A stretch of DNA of 64,000 nt from Microbacterium sp. CH12i (GCF_000685355.1 NZ_JHET01000003.1:124001-188000), one strand, 5' to 3'. Shown: positions 29,491 to 38,898, counted from the first letter of the stretch. The notes: generated by a model not told the origin, from the sequence alone. Translations and numbers: made by a program.

Positions 29491-30146
29491 GTGACAGAGA
29501 ACTCCGACGCGCTGCGCATCGCGGCAGACACGATGCGTGCCGTGCGCGAGCGGTGCCCGTGGTCGCAGCAGATCACCCACCGTGACCTTGTGCCCTACCT
29601 CATCGAGGAATCCCACGAGGTGATCGAGGCCGTAGAAGATGGCACGCGCGCCGATCTTCGTGAAGAACTGGGTGACCTGCTCTGGCAGGTGCTGTTTCAT
29701 TCCGCCATTGCTGCGCAGGATCCGGATGATCCGTTCGACATTGACGACGTGGCTCAGACTCTCACCGAGAAGATGGTCAGACGGCATCCGCACGTCTTCG
29801 CCGACGCGGTTGCACACACGCCTGAAGAGGTGCTCGTGCACTGGAATGCCGCGAAGGTGCCGAGAAGCGCTCGCGGACGAGTGTGCTCGACGGAGTCCCG
29901 CGGGGGATGCCGGCACTCGCACTAGCGCAGAAGATTGTGGGGCGTGCGGCAAGTGTGGACGTCACCCTGCCGGCTGAACCCGCATCCCCAGCATCCGAAT
30001 CCGAACTGGGCGACGCCCTGCTCGCGCTCGTCGCCCAGGCGCGCGCAAGCGGCTGGGACGCCGAGCGCGCCCTCCGCGAGCGACTGCGCACGCTGGAAGC
30101 CGACGTCCGCACGGCCGAGAGCGGGATGGAAAGGATGGAAAGATAG
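29491..30146 (+). CDS. mazG: nucleoside triphosphate pyrophosphohydrolase MazG (frameshifted in this sequence)
   Basis: The repaired 218-residue protein has the MazG core: CPWSQQITHRDLVPYLIEES, the EExxE metal motif at EESHEVIEA, and LREELGDLLWQVLFHS with the second metal residues. A shorter second helical half follows. It hydrolyses non-canonical NTPs or ppGpp-like nucleotides. The break is at about 29857: HWNAAK continues as AEKRSRTSVLDGVPRGMPAL only if one base is added. GTG at 29491 is chosen because GGAGG lies six bases upstream. It sits 17 bp after nhaA and just before hisS. Confidence 0.88.
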
Positions 30147-30150
30147 AGGC

Positions 30151-31434
30151 GTGGCTACTGTGAACCCGCCGCGCGGCATGCGCGACATCCTCCCCGCCGA
30201 CAAGGCCCGCCGTGAGCGTGTGCTCTCCGTCATTCGTGAGCGCTACCTCGCACATGGATTCGATGAGATCGAGACACCGGCACTGGAGGAGTACTCCCGC
30301 CTGCATGCCGGGATCGGCGGCGACAACGAAAAGCTCGCCTACAACGTGCTGCGCCGCGGCCTGGACGCTGACGGCATCCGCTCCGCTGCGGATGATCCCG
30401 CTGCGCTCGCTGACCTAGGCCTACGCTACGACCTCACCGTGCCGCTCGCGCGCTTCTACGCCAGCAACCGCGGGCAGCTGCCAGGCGTGTTCCGTGCGAT
30501 CCAGATCGGTCCGGTCTGGCGTGCCGAGCGCCCGCAGAAGGGACGCTACCGCCAGTTCATGCAGTGCGACATCGACATCATGGGCGATGATTCTTCGCGT
30601 GCCGAGGCGGAGCTGATGGTCGCATCGCTGGACGCTCTGGACGCACTTGGACTCCAGGGCTCGACGGTGCGCATCAACGATCGCCGCGTACTCGACTGGA
30701 TGCTGGATGCCTTCGGCTTCGCTGCGGATGAACGCCCCGGCGTGCTGATCACCATCGACAAGCTCGACAAGATCGGCCCGGAGGGCATCGTCGCCGAACT
30801 GCGCGAACGTGGTGCCACGGCATCGGCAGTTGAAGCGTTTGAGGCGTTCCTGCGCCGCCCAGAGGCGATGGAATACACCCCGTTCGGCGAGCGGCAGATC
30901 CGCACGGCGCTGCCTGAAGATGCACCGGATGACATCGTCGAACACCTGGTCGGCATCGGCGAGGCTGTCGCTGCCGGTCGTGGCGCCGCCGACATTCCGC
31001 TCGTGTTCGACCCGTTCCTGGTGCGCGGCATGGGCTACTACACCGGCACAATCTTCGAGCTCGCGCATCCCTCGGTCGACTACTCGCTCGGCGGCGGCGG
31101 ACGCTACGACGGCATGATCGGTCGTTTCCTCGGCCAGCAGGTGCCCGCGGTCGGATTCTCGCTCGGCTTCGAGCGTCTTGTCGACCTTGTCGAGCTGAAA
31201 GCGGATGCCCGTAGACAGGCAATCGTGCTCGTACACGACGCTGATGTGCCGGTTGCTGAACTCGTCGCGCACAAGGCCGCAATGCTGAGAGACGGGGGCC
31301 GCGTGCGCCTGGAACACCGCGTGAAGAACTTCAAGGCGCTGCTGGAGCGCTCTGCCGCCGACGGTTACACAGCTTTCGCGACGGTCTCGGCCGGAGTCGA
31401 GCCCGGAACGCTGGAGCTCAAGCCGCTGTCCTGA
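30151..31434 (+). CDS. hisS: histidyl-tRNA synthetase
   Basis: A 427-residue class II synthetase. Motif 1 region PRGMRDILP, the RYDLTVPLARF histidine loop, motif 2 in GPVWRAERPQKGRYRQF, the second histidine signature MGYYTGTIFE, motif 3 in GFSLGFERL, and a C-terminal anticodon-binding domain. I start at GTG 30151 because homologues begin a few residues before PRGMRD; the frame stays open upstream through the mazG end but that part is not conserved. It follows mazG by 4 bp. Confidence 0.97.
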   Translation: MATVNPPRGMRDILPADKARRERVLSVIRERYLAHGFDEIETPALEEYSRLHAGIGGDNEKLAYNVLRRGLDADGIRSAADDPAALADLGLRYDLTVPLARFYASNRGQLPGVFRAIQIGPVWRAERPQKGRYRQFMQCDIDIMGDDSSRAEAELMVASLDALDALGLQGSTVRINDRRVLDWMLDAFGFAADERPGVLITIDKLDKIGPEGIVAELRERGATASAVEAFEAFLRRPEAMEYTPFGERQIRTALPEDAPDDIVEHLVGIGEAVAAGRGAADIPLVFDPFLVRGMGYYTGTIFELAHPSVDYSLGGGGRYDGMIGRFLGQQVPAVGFSLGFERLVDLVELKADARRQAIVLVHDADVPVAELVAHKAAMLRDGGRVRLEHRVKNFKALLERSAADGYTAFATVSAGVEPGTLELKPLS

Positions 31435-31488
31435 CAACGCTGTACTCACGTTTACGTCACGTTCACGCTGGCGCGATCAAATGGGAGC

Positions 31489-32268
31489 ATGAGCCGGGTT
31501 CGCACCGCCCTCTTTGTGGGGGCCGCCTTGGCTGCGGTCGTGCTCGGTGGCCGCTCACTGCTGGTGCGCCAGGCGGCCATCGCGCGAAAGCGCATCGGGA
31601 AGCCGCTCGGTGAAGAATCTCTGGATGCTGACCGCGTGTGGCTCAGGTCGCTCGACGGCGAGCCGATCAAGCTCCTGCTGCTCGGAGACTCGCTCGCGGC
31701 GGGGCTCGGCGCTGAGCATCGCAAGGAGACGCTCGGCGGACGTGTGGCCAAGGCTCTCGCCCGCCAGATGGAGCGTCCGGTGCGGTTGCGCACCGCTGCC
31801 GTGGTCGGATCAGAATCGACTGCCCTCGCCGGCCAGTTGGATGCTCTGGAGGAGGGCTACCGCGCCGACGTCGCCGTGATTGTCGTCGGCGGAAACGACG
31901 TCACGCACATGGTGCCATCGTCGGCTGCGGCCGAGCGGCTCGAGCACGCCATCCTCCGACTGCACGCGGTCGGTACGCCGGTCGTGGTCGGCACCTGTCC
32001 CGATCTCGGCACTCTCCAGCCGGTGCCTCAGCCGTTACGCGCACTGATGTCACGAATGTCGCGCCGTCTCGCCATGGAGCAGACGAAGGTCGCGTGGCGC
32101 ACCGGCGCCGTGCCGGTCGATCTGCGCCAGGCGGTGGGGCCAACCTTCCACGAGCAGCCCGACGAGATGTTCAGCCTTGACCGTTTTCACCCCAGTGCCG
32201 CGGGCTACCGCCGGACGGCCGAGGCGCTGTTGCCGGCAGTGGTCACTGCGCTGAACTCACGGCGCTGA
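31489..32268 (+). CDS. SGNH/GDSL-family hydrolase
   Basis: A 259-residue esterase/lipase-like protein with an N-terminal hydrophobic helix (about 5-22) that may anchor it to the membrane. SGNH blocks: LLLGDSLAAGLG (catalytic Ser), block II Gly near 110, VVGGNDVTHM (Asn), and DRFHPSAAGY (Asp and His). The substrate is unknown; related actinobacterial proteins act on acyl esters or cell-envelope lipids. Its last bases overlap the end of the convergent permease gene. Confidence 0.88.
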   Translation: MSRVRTALFVGAALAAVVLGGRSLLVRQAAIARKRIGKPLGEESLDADRVWLRSLDGEPIKLLLLGDSLAAGLGAEHRKETLGGRVAKALARQMERPVRLRTAAVVGSESTALAGQLDALEEGYRADVAVIVVGGNDVTHMVPSSAAAERLEHAILRLHAVGTPVVVGTCPDLGTLQPVPQPLRALMSRMSRRLAMEQTKVAWRTGAVPVDLRQAVGPTFHEQPDEMFSLDRFHPSAAGYRRTAEALLPAVVTALNSRR

Positions 32269-33499
32269 GGCCCGAGGCCGCGCGGCGCGCAGCCGCAGCA
32301 ACCGATACGCCACACCGATCAGCACGACACCCGTGCCGATGAGTGAGGCAAGGATCGGCAGTGTGTTGACCAGTACCAGGCACCCGAGCGCGCCGAAAAC
32401 CTGCAGTGCCCGCGGGTAGCGACGGGCCGCCTCCGACTGCCGGAAGGCGGCCGCATTCGCGATCAGGTAGTACAGCAGCACTCCGAAAGACGAGAAGCCG
32501 ATCGCGTTGCGCAGATCAACAAAAAGCAGGATGACGATGACGATGAGACCGATCGCGATTTCGGCGCGGTGCGGCACCTGCCAGCGCGGATGCACGGCGG
32601 CGAAGAAGCGCGGCAGATCCGATTCTCTCGCCATCGCCAGCGTCGTGCGGCCGATTCCGGTGAGCAGAGCGAGCAATGCGCCGAGGGATGCCGCTGCCGC
32701 TGCCACGCGCACAACAGGGGCGAGCGCTGACCATCCGGCGGCATCGACGACCCCGACGAGCGGCGCTGCGGTGGCCATGGCATCCGCACCAAGTGTGAGC
32801 ATCACGACAACCGCGATGAGCGCGTAGACGACGATCGCGCCGGTCAGAGCGAACACGATCGCGCGCGGAATATTGCGGGCAGGATCAGTGACCTCCTCGC
32901 CCATCGTGGCGATCCGGGCGTAGCGGCGAAAGCGAAGAACAGCAGCCCAGCACCCTGCAGCACACCGTAGGCGGTGAGGTCGGGCAGGAGAGCGGGATCG
33001 GCCGACGGGGCAGACGTGAACCCGGCCGCCACGACAATCGCGAGTCCCAGCAACGAGGCAACGACGAGGATGCGGGTGAGCAGGGCCGTACGTGTGACGC
33101 CGAAGCAGTTCACGGTGACCAGAGCCGCGACCGCTGCGATCGCCACCGGCAGCTGCCAGCCTTCGGGGGCGGCGTACGCGGCGAAGGTCAGCGCCATCGC
33201 TGCACAGCTGGCGATCTTGCCGATCACGAAGCACCAGCCGGCGATGAAGCCCCACCATGGGCCGATCTCGGCGCGAGCGTACGAGTATGTGCCTCCTGAG
33301 ACCGGGTGCACGGCGGCAAGCTGCGCGGATGAGGTGGCATTGCAGAACGCGACCACGGCGCGATCGCGAGCGCCACCAGCAGGCCGGAACCCGCAGCCTC
33401 GATCGCCGGGCCCCACACCGAGAAGACGCCGGCACCGATCATTGAGCCGAGGCCGATGGCGACGGCATCCGTGAGCGTCAGGCGACGAGCGAGTTCCAC
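32257..33499 (-). CDS. APC-family amino acid permease (two frameshifts in this sequence)
   Basis: After two one-base repairs the product is a 414-residue transporter with about twelve helices. The N-terminus LTLTDAVAIGLGSMIGAGVFSVWGP is the classic APC start, followed by SGGTYSYARAEIGPWWGFIAGW and MGEEVTDPARNIPRAI. The first break is at about 33362 (GLLVALAIA to AVVAFCNATSSAQLA), the second at about 32925 (LLFFAFA to GYARIATMGEE). Because the three pieces join in perfect register, I think the gene is intact in the organism. The substrate is unknown. The start is GTG at 33499. Confidence 0.85.
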
Positions 33500-33536
33500 T
33501 CCACCAGAGTGTCAGGTGGTGGTGAACAAATGGAGC

Positions 33537-34010
33537 TCAGGACTGGCCTGCCGCAGTAACACGCTTCTTCTCGCGGATGTAGACCTCGCGCCGCACCTTC
33601 GCGACGACATCGCCGTCGCGGTCGGTGATCTCGGTCTCAAACCACTCCAACACCTTCGCTCCGCCCTTGGCGCGTTCACGAATTTCCTCGACCTTGGCGG
33701 GAGACACCGAGAACTCGGCGGTCAGCACTCCGCGGCCAGGTTTGAGGAATTCGATCTCGCCGCGAGTGTCCCAGACGACGTAGCCGCGCCCGAGCTGGTG
33801 CATCACGAGCATGAAGAAGTACGGGTCGGTCATCGCCGACATTGAGCCGCCGAACGCGGTCTTGACGTAGTTGCGGGTGAAGGCGTTGACGTGCAGCTCA
33901 ACGGTCGCGTGCGTCCAGTCCTCGCTGAAGCGACGGATGCGGATGCCGCTGAAAAAGTTCGGAGCCCACAGGCTCATCCCGGTCGCGAGGCGGCGTGGCG
34001 TGATCTTCAT
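33537..34010 (-). CDS. hotdog-fold thioesterase-like protein (DUF4442)
   Basis: A 157-residue DUF4442-type hotdog protein, similar in design to acyl-CoA thioesterases. It has the SLWAPNFFSGIRIRRFSEDW start, the NAFTRNYVKTAFGGSMSAMTDP helix-loop and a WDTRGEIEFLKPG strand. The ATG at 34010 is the natural start; the open frame upstream overlaps the flavodoxin gene. It lies 16 bp after the flavodoxin gene and is last in the operon reductase - flavodoxin - hotdog. A role in the aromatic pathway, such as hydrolysing a side-product thioester, is only inferred from position. Confidence 0.75.
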   Translation of the reverse strand: MKITPRRLATGMSLWAPNFFSGIRIRRFSEDWTHATVELHVNAFTRNYVKTAFGGSMSAMTDPYFFMLVMHQLGRGYVVWDTRGEIEFLKPGRGVLTAEFSVSPAKVEEIRERAKGGAKVLEWFETEITDRDGDVVAKVRREVYIREKKRVTAAGQS

Positions 34011-34026
34011 CTCGTCAGTTGTCCGA

Positions 34027-34518
34027 TCAGGAGACCACGACCGCCGTCGGGGTCGCCGCCAACGGGGATGGGCCGGCGGCGTGCTCCCCGACGACGGCCT
34101 TTGCCCACGCGATGGACAGGTCGCTGGGGTCGTCGAACCCGGATGCATCGTGGCGGCCATACTCTCCGACGCGGGTCGCACCCAGCTCGGTGAAGAGTCG
34201 GTCGAGGTGCTCGCTGCCCTGGCTGTACGTGTCGATGTAGGCGCGATCTCCGAGCCCGAACATCGCGTAGCGCAGGCCCGTCAGATCGGGATGCTGCTGC
34301 TCGAGACGATCGAAGAACGGCTGCGCTCCCGCGGGCAGATCGCCATCGCCATGGCTCGAGCAGACGACAAGGTAGAGCACGTCCGCATCGAGGTCGGCCG
34401 GATCGAAAACGGACATGTCCTCGACCTGCACCTCGACGTCGCGGATCGCGTCAGCAATATCTTCGGCGATCATCTCGCAGTTGCCCGACTCGGTGCCGTA
34501 CAGAGTCACTATCGTCAT
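34027..34518 (-). CDS. flavodoxin-domain electron carrier (CreF-like)
   Basis: A 163-residue FMN-binding flavodoxin. The phosphate-binding loop is YGTESGNCE at residues about 7-15; the second and third flavin loops are CSSHGDGDLPAG and FGLGDRAYIDTYSQG, as in the FMN domain of sulfite reductase and P450 reductase. Its ATG overlaps the stop of the flavoprotein reductase gene by 4 bp (ATGA), so the two are translationally coupled. With the reductase it most likely carries electrons to the P450 on the divergent operon. Corresponds by position and role to the small redox partner of the cre P450 system. Confidence 0.82.
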   Translation of the reverse strand: MTIVTLYGTESGNCEMIAEDIADAIRDVEVQVEDMSVFDPADLDADVLYLVVCSSHGDGDLPAGAQPFFDRLEQQHPDLTGLRYAMFGLGDRAYIDTYSQGSEHLDRLFTELGATRVGEYGRHDASGFDDPSDLSIAWAKAVVGEHAAGPSPLAATPTAVVVS

Positions 34519-35756
34519 TGGTCTGTTCCCTTGGTGTCGTGAGAGACAGTGTGCTGGTCGAGAAGTCCAGCCCACGTGCGAATCTTGCGGCGGATGCGCC
34601 CCGCGTCGGCGCTGGCGAGTTCGACCGCATCGAGCTGGCGCCAGTGGTCGATCGCGACGGCGCGATCACGCACGGTTTGCGGCAGTCCGTCGAACCCGGG
34701 GAGCGCTGGATCCCGTGTGGCAAGGCCGGCGAGCACCTCGTCGGCGACCTGCCGTGCATCAGTCCGATTATCCGGGATCGTGCCGACCGGACCGCGACGG
34801 GCCCAGCCGACGGTGTGCACTCGAGGGTCCGAGACCGCAAGGGTTTCGCCCCTGAAGCCGATCGCGGTCACAATCGTCTGGGCAGGGATCACGTGCTGGC
34901 CGGATGCGTCGCTGACGCGGAGCCCCTCAACGTGCTCAGTGCCGACGATCTCGCCCGGTGTGGTGTGGAATCGCAAGGAGATCCGCACGCGTGCGGATGG
35001 GGCATCCGTCGTCACCAGCGCGCGAACCGTCTCGCTCTTCGGGTCGCTCGCGTCGGTATCTACGCCGTGCACCTCGATCGCGACGCCGGCGATATCTCCG
35101 AGCTCTCGCACCATGGCCCGGTCGAACTTCGCCGCCTCGGCGCTGGAACGTGCGACGAGCGTGATGGACCGCACGCCGGCAGTAAGTCGACTGTGCGCCT
35201 CGTCGTCCATGTCGGAGCCCTCGTAGTGCTCGGCCGTCTTGGCGAGCAGCCGCACGACATCGACCGCGACGTTGCCGGCCCCGACCACCACGACATCGCT
35301 GCCGCAGGCGAGTGTCTCGCCGTCTTCGTCGGGATGGCCGTTGAGGAAGCGCGTCAGCACGCCAGAGCCGACGACTCCAGGCAGAGCTGATCCATCCGTC
35401 TCGAGCAGGCGGTCATCGTGCAGTCCGGTCGCCAGGATCACGGCGTCGAAGCTCTCGAGCAGGTCGTCTATCGAGAGCTCACGGCCGAGCTCAACGTTTC
35501 CGGCGAAGCGCACGCGGGGCAAGTCGAAGAGCCGCTCGAACTGGCGGATCACGGCTTTCGTGCCCTGATGATCGGCCGCGACGCCGTAGCGCACAAGCCC
35601 GAAGGGCGCCGGCAGCCGGTCGAACACGGTCACCCGCACGCTCGGGTCCGCCTTGGTGAGGAACTGCGCGGTGTAACACCCGCTCGGACCGCTGCCGATG
35701 ACGGCGATCTGTGCGCCGACGGCATCGGGTTCCGCTGAATCGCCTGATTCGCGCAT
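34515..35756 (-). CDS. FprA-type ferredoxin/flavodoxin-NADP reductase (CreE-like)
   Basis: A 413-residue adrenodoxin-reductase-like flavoprotein. It has the FAD loop IAVIGSGPSGCYTAQ near 16-30, RLPAPFGLVRYGVAADHQGTK (a hallmark of FprA/adrenodoxin reductase), the NADPH loop VVVGAGNVAVDVVRLL, ARSSAEAAKFDRAM, and a C-terminal IGFRGE...GWARRGPVGTIPDNR segment. It moves electrons from NADPH to the flavodoxin that follows it. ATG at 35756 is chosen because a near-perfect GGGAGGTGA precedes it. First gene of the leftward operon, divergent from the HD/IclR operon across a control region with a palindrome. Confidence 0.87.
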   Translation of the reverse strand: MRESGDSAEPDAVGAQIAVIGSGPSGCYTAQFLTKADPSVRVTVFDRLPAPFGLVRYGVAADHQGTKAVIRQFERLFDLPRVRFAGNVELGRELSIDDLLESFDAVILATGLHDDRLLETDGSALPGVVGSGVLTRFLNGHPDEDGETLACGSDVVVVGAGNVAVDVVRLLAKTAEHYEGSDMDDEAHSRLTAGVRSITLVARSSAEAAKFDRAMVRELGDIAGVAIEVHGVDTDASDPKSETVRALVTTDAPSARVRISLRFHTTPGEIVGTEHVEGLRVSDASGQHVIPAQTIVTAIGFRGETLAVSDPRVHTVGWARRGPVGTIPDNRTDARQVADEVLAGLATRDPALPGFDGLPQTVRDRAVAIDHWRQLDAVELASADAGRIRRKIRTWAGLLDQHTVSHDTKGTDQ

Positions 35757-35806
35757 CCCGTCACCTCCCGTCGTCCTCGTAGCCTGATGGCGCCCCAATG
35801 GTACTG

Positions 35807-35850
35807 TGGACACCTACCAGTTCTCCCGGTAGAGTCCCACTGAGTGGAAC
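35807..35850 (+). promoter_or_regulatory. promoter with overlapping candidate IclR operator
   Basis: A good sigma-A-like promoter, TGGACA (35807-35812), 17-bp spacer, TAGAGT (35830-35835), faces the HD/IclR operon. The near-palindrome GTCCCACTGAGTGGAAC (35834-35850) starts inside the -10 and covers the likely transcription start, a repressor position. The same core, (T/C)CCACT-N-AGTGGA, recurs at 37531-37543 before the P450 gene. Confidence 0.6.
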
Positions 35851-35933
35851 CTTGCTCCCCCTCGTGCACGATATCTCGCACGGTGGAGGAACGAGGCGTG
35901 CGCCGCATGCCATCGGAAAGGAGCACGACGACG

Positions 35934-36683
35934 ATGTCCGAGATTCCTCAGGTCGCCCACTGGCCGGCAATCAAGATGCACCCGCGCGGTCGAAGCTTCC
36001 GCGACGATGTCTCGGCATTCATTCCCAAGGATGCCCCGGGGGTGCTCGATCTCGTTGCGATGGCGCCCGTCCAACCCGACGGCCTGCGCGTCGATCTGCT
36101 CGGCATGTGGGAGCGGGCAGCCCCCCTGCTGGCGACCCGCGACAACGACGCGCACTCCCTCCAAGCGCTGGGCATCGCCGCGGCCCTCTGCGCCGCACTG
36201 CCGGAGGCAGATCCGGTCGTCGTGCTGCCGGCGATCCTGCTCCACGACATCGGCTGGTCGCAGGTGCCGCCCGACGAAGTGCTCGCCGCGATTGCGCCAG
36301 GCGGCGGCCGACCCGACCTCGTGCGACTACACGAAGTCGAGGGTGCACGACTGGCGCGCGGAATCCTCACCGACGTCGGCCACGATCCGGCAGCAATCGA
36401 GCGCATTGCGGCGATCATCGACGGACATGACAGCCGCACGCACGCCCTCTCGATCGAAGACGCGATCGTCAAAGACTCCGACAAGACCTGGCGCGTGACC
36501 CCGCACGGAATCGACGTCGTGATGGAGTGGTTCGGCCTGGACCGAGCGCAGACGCTGGCCCTATGCGCCTCGCGGGTCGTCGACCACCTGTTCACCGAGC
36601 CCGGCCGCGCCCTCGCGCGCGGATTCATCGCGGTGAACTCCGTCACCATGTGGCCGCAGTTCACCACGCTCGCCCACGATTGA
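35934..36683 (+). CDS. HD-domain phosphohydrolase, copy 1 (CreD-like candidate)
   Basis: A 249-residue HD-domain metal hydrolase. The HD pair is H104-D105 in LLHDIGW; further metal ligands are likely His in RLHEVEG and the GHD (H165-D166) in IIDGHDSR; then EDAIVKDSDKTWRVTPHG, a substrate-side signature shared with copy 2. HD proteins remove phosphate from nucleotides or small phosphoesters. In the cre pathway the phosphohydrolase CreD frees the oxidised phenol from its phosphate. ATG at 35934 follows GGAAAGGAG; an earlier GTG at 35844 lies inside the palindrome and is rejected. First gene of the rightward operon, 10 bp before the IclR gene. Confidence 0.78.
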   Translation: MSEIPQVAHWPAIKMHPRGRSFRDDVSAFIPKDAPGVLDLVAMAPVQPDGLRVDLLGMWERAAPLLATRDNDAHSLQALGIAAALCAALPEADPVVVLPAILLHDIGWSQVPPDEVLAAIAPGGGRPDLVRLHEVEGARLARGILTDVGHDPAAIERIAAIIDGHDSRTHALSIEDAIVKDSDKTWRVTPHGIDVVMEWFGLDRAQTLALCASRVVDHLFTEPGRALARGFIAVNSVTMWPQFTTLAHD

Positions 36684-36693
36684 TCGGGGACCT

Positions 36694-37491
36694 ATGTCGG
36701 GCAGGAACAGCGACGGCACCGGAGTCCTCGAGCGGGTCATGCTCATCCTCGAGGCGTTCGACCGCGCCCCGGGAGCTCAGACCCTTACCGAACTGTGCAC
36801 GGCAACGGGCCTGCGCAAAGCCACCATGCATCGCCTGTTGACCGGGCTCGTCAATTCGGGCCTGCTCGCCCGCACTGCCGACAACCGCTACGCCCTCGGC
36901 ATCCGCCTCTGGGAGATCGCGCAGAACGCGGGCCGACAGTTGCGTGATGCTGCCCGCCCCTTCCTGCAGGACATGTTCTCGCTCGTCGGCGAAACCACCC
37001 ATCTCGCTGTACGCGAGAGCGACGAAGTCCTCTACATCGAGCGCATCTACGGCACCCGCCGCGTACCGCGCGCATCGCGGGTCGGCGGCCGACTGCCGAT
37101 GCATGCGACGGCGGTCGGGAAGGCGATCCTCGCGTTCGAGGAGGAGTGGGTGCGCGAGGCCTACCTTGACCGCGAGCATATGGAGCAGGCGACGGCGCGC
37201 ACGATCATTGACCCCAAGGCACTGCGGCGCGAACTCGACGAAGCCCGCACGCGAGGCTACGCCACCACCCGCGAAGAGGTGCGGGTCGGGTCGTGCTCGA
37301 TCGCGGTGCCGGTGTTCCAGTCCTCGCAGGTGGTCGCTGCCGTCGGCGTCGTGGTGAATCCCGAGCAGGCTGACACGATGGAGAGATTCGTCCCCGCCCT
37401 GCAGGGCACCAGCCGGCGCATCGCGAAGGTGACGGCCCACTTTCCCTGGGAGACGCTCTACCAGAGCGGACAGCCGTCGCTGCATCGCTGA
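36694..37491 (+). CDS. IclR-family transcriptional regulator
   Basis: A 265-residue IclR protein. The winged helix-turn-helix occupies residues about 10-70 (VLERVMLILEAFD, LTELCTATGLRKATMHRLLTGLV). The C-terminal effector domain holds YIERIYG, RVGGRLPMHATAVGKAILA, YATTREE and GSCSIAVPVF. These regulators commonly respond to aromatic acids or phenols. Placed between the first HD gene and the P450 gene, it is the obvious local regulator of the island; the palindromes at 35834-35850 and 37531-37543 are its likely binding sites, which is inferred. Confidence 0.92.
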   Translation: MSGRNSDGTGVLERVMLILEAFDRAPGAQTLTELCTATGLRKATMHRLLTGLVNSGLLARTADNRYALGIRLWEIAQNAGRQLRDAARPFLQDMFSLVGETTHLAVRESDEVLYIERIYGTRRVPRASRVGGRLPMHATAVGKAILAFEEEWVREAYLDREHMEQATARTIIDPKALRRELDEARTRGYATTREEVRVGSCSIAVPVFQSSQVVAAVGVVVNPEQADTMERFVPALQGTSRRIAKVTAHFPWETLYQSGQPSLHR

Positions 37492-37494
37492 TCG

Positions 37495-37543
37495 GTCCAC
37501 TCAGCTGTCCGAGTCCACTCGGCTATTGAGTCCACTCAGTGGA
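37495..37543 (+). promoter_or_regulatory. three phased half-sites and a palindrome upstream of the P450 gene
   Basis: GTCCACTC(A/G)G occurs three times in direct orientation at 37495-37504, 37513-37522 and 37530-37539, spaced 18 and 17 bp. The last is completed by its mirror into the perfect palindrome TCCACT-C-AGTGGA (37531-37543). A weak -10-like CATAAC lies near 37572. This upstream cluster fits activator binding by the IclR protein encoded just before it. Confidence 0.55.
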
Positions 37544-37624
37544 ACCAATCGCACGGCCGCTCGAAGCGGGTCATAACGTGGGGGCACGCTTCCACACCAA
37601 GTGAGATCCGAGCAAAGGAGCACG

Positions 37625-38898
37625 ATGACCACCGCGGAAACCGGGACCGGCCGCTGCCCCATCATTCATGGTGATGGCGGCGAAGACTTCGGCTATGAGC
37701 CGTTCCAGATGAAGAACCCGTTCCCCTCGTACGAGCGGCTTCGCGAGGAAGCGCCCATCTCTTCGACGAGCGCATCGGCTACTACGTGGTCACCCGCTAC
37801 GACGACATCAAGGCGATCTTCGCAGACCACCAAACCTTCTCGAGCGAGAACACTGCCGCCCCCGTGCGTGCCTACGGGCCACCGACCAAGCAGATCATGG
37901 CCGACGGCGGTTTCTCGGTGTACTCAGGACTCAGCTCCCGGCAGGCGCCGGAGCACACGCGCATCCGCTCCGTCGTGATCAAGGGGTTCACGCCCCGGCG
38001 CTTGCGCCAGCTTGAGCCCGCGATCCGCGAGCGCGTGACCGAACTGCTCGACGCGATGCTTTCCGCTCCCGATGCTCAGGGCGAGATCGTGCGCGACATC
38101 GCGTACGACCTGCCGACCGAGACGATCCTCAAGCTCATCGGCGTCAACCCCGACATGGTTCCCACGTTCAAGCGCTGGAGCGACTCGCGCGCGGCGATGA
38201 CGTGGGGCGACCTCGACGACGAGCAGCAGATCCCGCACGCTCACAACCTGGTCGAGTACTGGCAAGAGTGCCAGAACGTCGTCGCGCAGTACAAGGAGAA
38301 TCTCGGTGAGAATTTCACCAGCGACCTCCTGCGCGCTCAGGCCGAGGGCGACCCGATCACGGATCACGAGATCGCGTCGGTGCTCTACAGCCTCCTGTTC
38401 GCCGGCCACGAGACGACGACTACTCTGCTCGCCAACTCGCTGCGTGTCCTGCTGCCTGCGCGCGCGCAGTGGGAGAGCCTGGTCGCCGACCCCACGGGCA
38501 TTCCGGCAGCCGTCGAAGAAGTCCTCCGCTTTTCCGGGTCGATCGTGGCGTGGCGCCGACGGGCAACCCGCGATGCCGAGATCGCCGGGGTGTCGATCCC
38601 GAAGGGTGCCAACATCCTGGTCGTCATGGGCTCGGCCAACCGCGACCCCTCCCGCTTCGAGCACCCTGACGATTTCGATGTGGCTCGCCCGAATGTGCGC
38701 GAACACTTGTCGTTCGGGTTCGGCATCCACACCTGCATCGGCGCCCCCCTCGCCCGTATGCAGATGAAGATCGTGCTCGAAGAGCTCATCCGCCGGGTGC
38801 CACAGCTGCGCGCTGTCGATCCCGAGGCGATCGAGTTCCGCGAGAACCTGTCCTTCCGAGTGCCGACCGCTGTGCCGGTCGCATGGAACGAGGTATGA
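37625..38898 (+). CDS. creJ: cytochrome P450 (CreJ-like; frameshifted in this sequence)
   Basis: The repaired 424-residue bacterial P450 has the I-helix AGHETT (260-265), the K-helix E..R pair in EEVLRF...R, and the heme loop FGFGIHTCIG with Cys371. The break is at about 37760: EEAPI must continue FFDERIGYYVVTRYDDI, restored by one T. The ATG at 37625 has AAAGGAG five bases upstream. Its stop overlaps the start of the phosphotransferase subunit by 4 bp. In C. glutamicum CreJ oxidises the side chain of aryl phosphates made from alkylphenols; this assignment rests on the neighbourhood rather than on sequence identity I could measure. Electrons probably come from the flavodoxin and reductase of the divergent operon. 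Confidence 0.85.

Noticed and set aside
29935..30150. Upstream extension of hisS
   Set aside because: Overlaps the mazG 3' end in another frame and is not HisRS-like; homologues begin near GTG 30151.
35844..35933. Earlier GTG start for the first HD protein
   Set aside because: The GTG lies within the operator palindrome next to the -10, and the added residues are low-complexity; ATG 35934 has GGAAAGGAG upstream.
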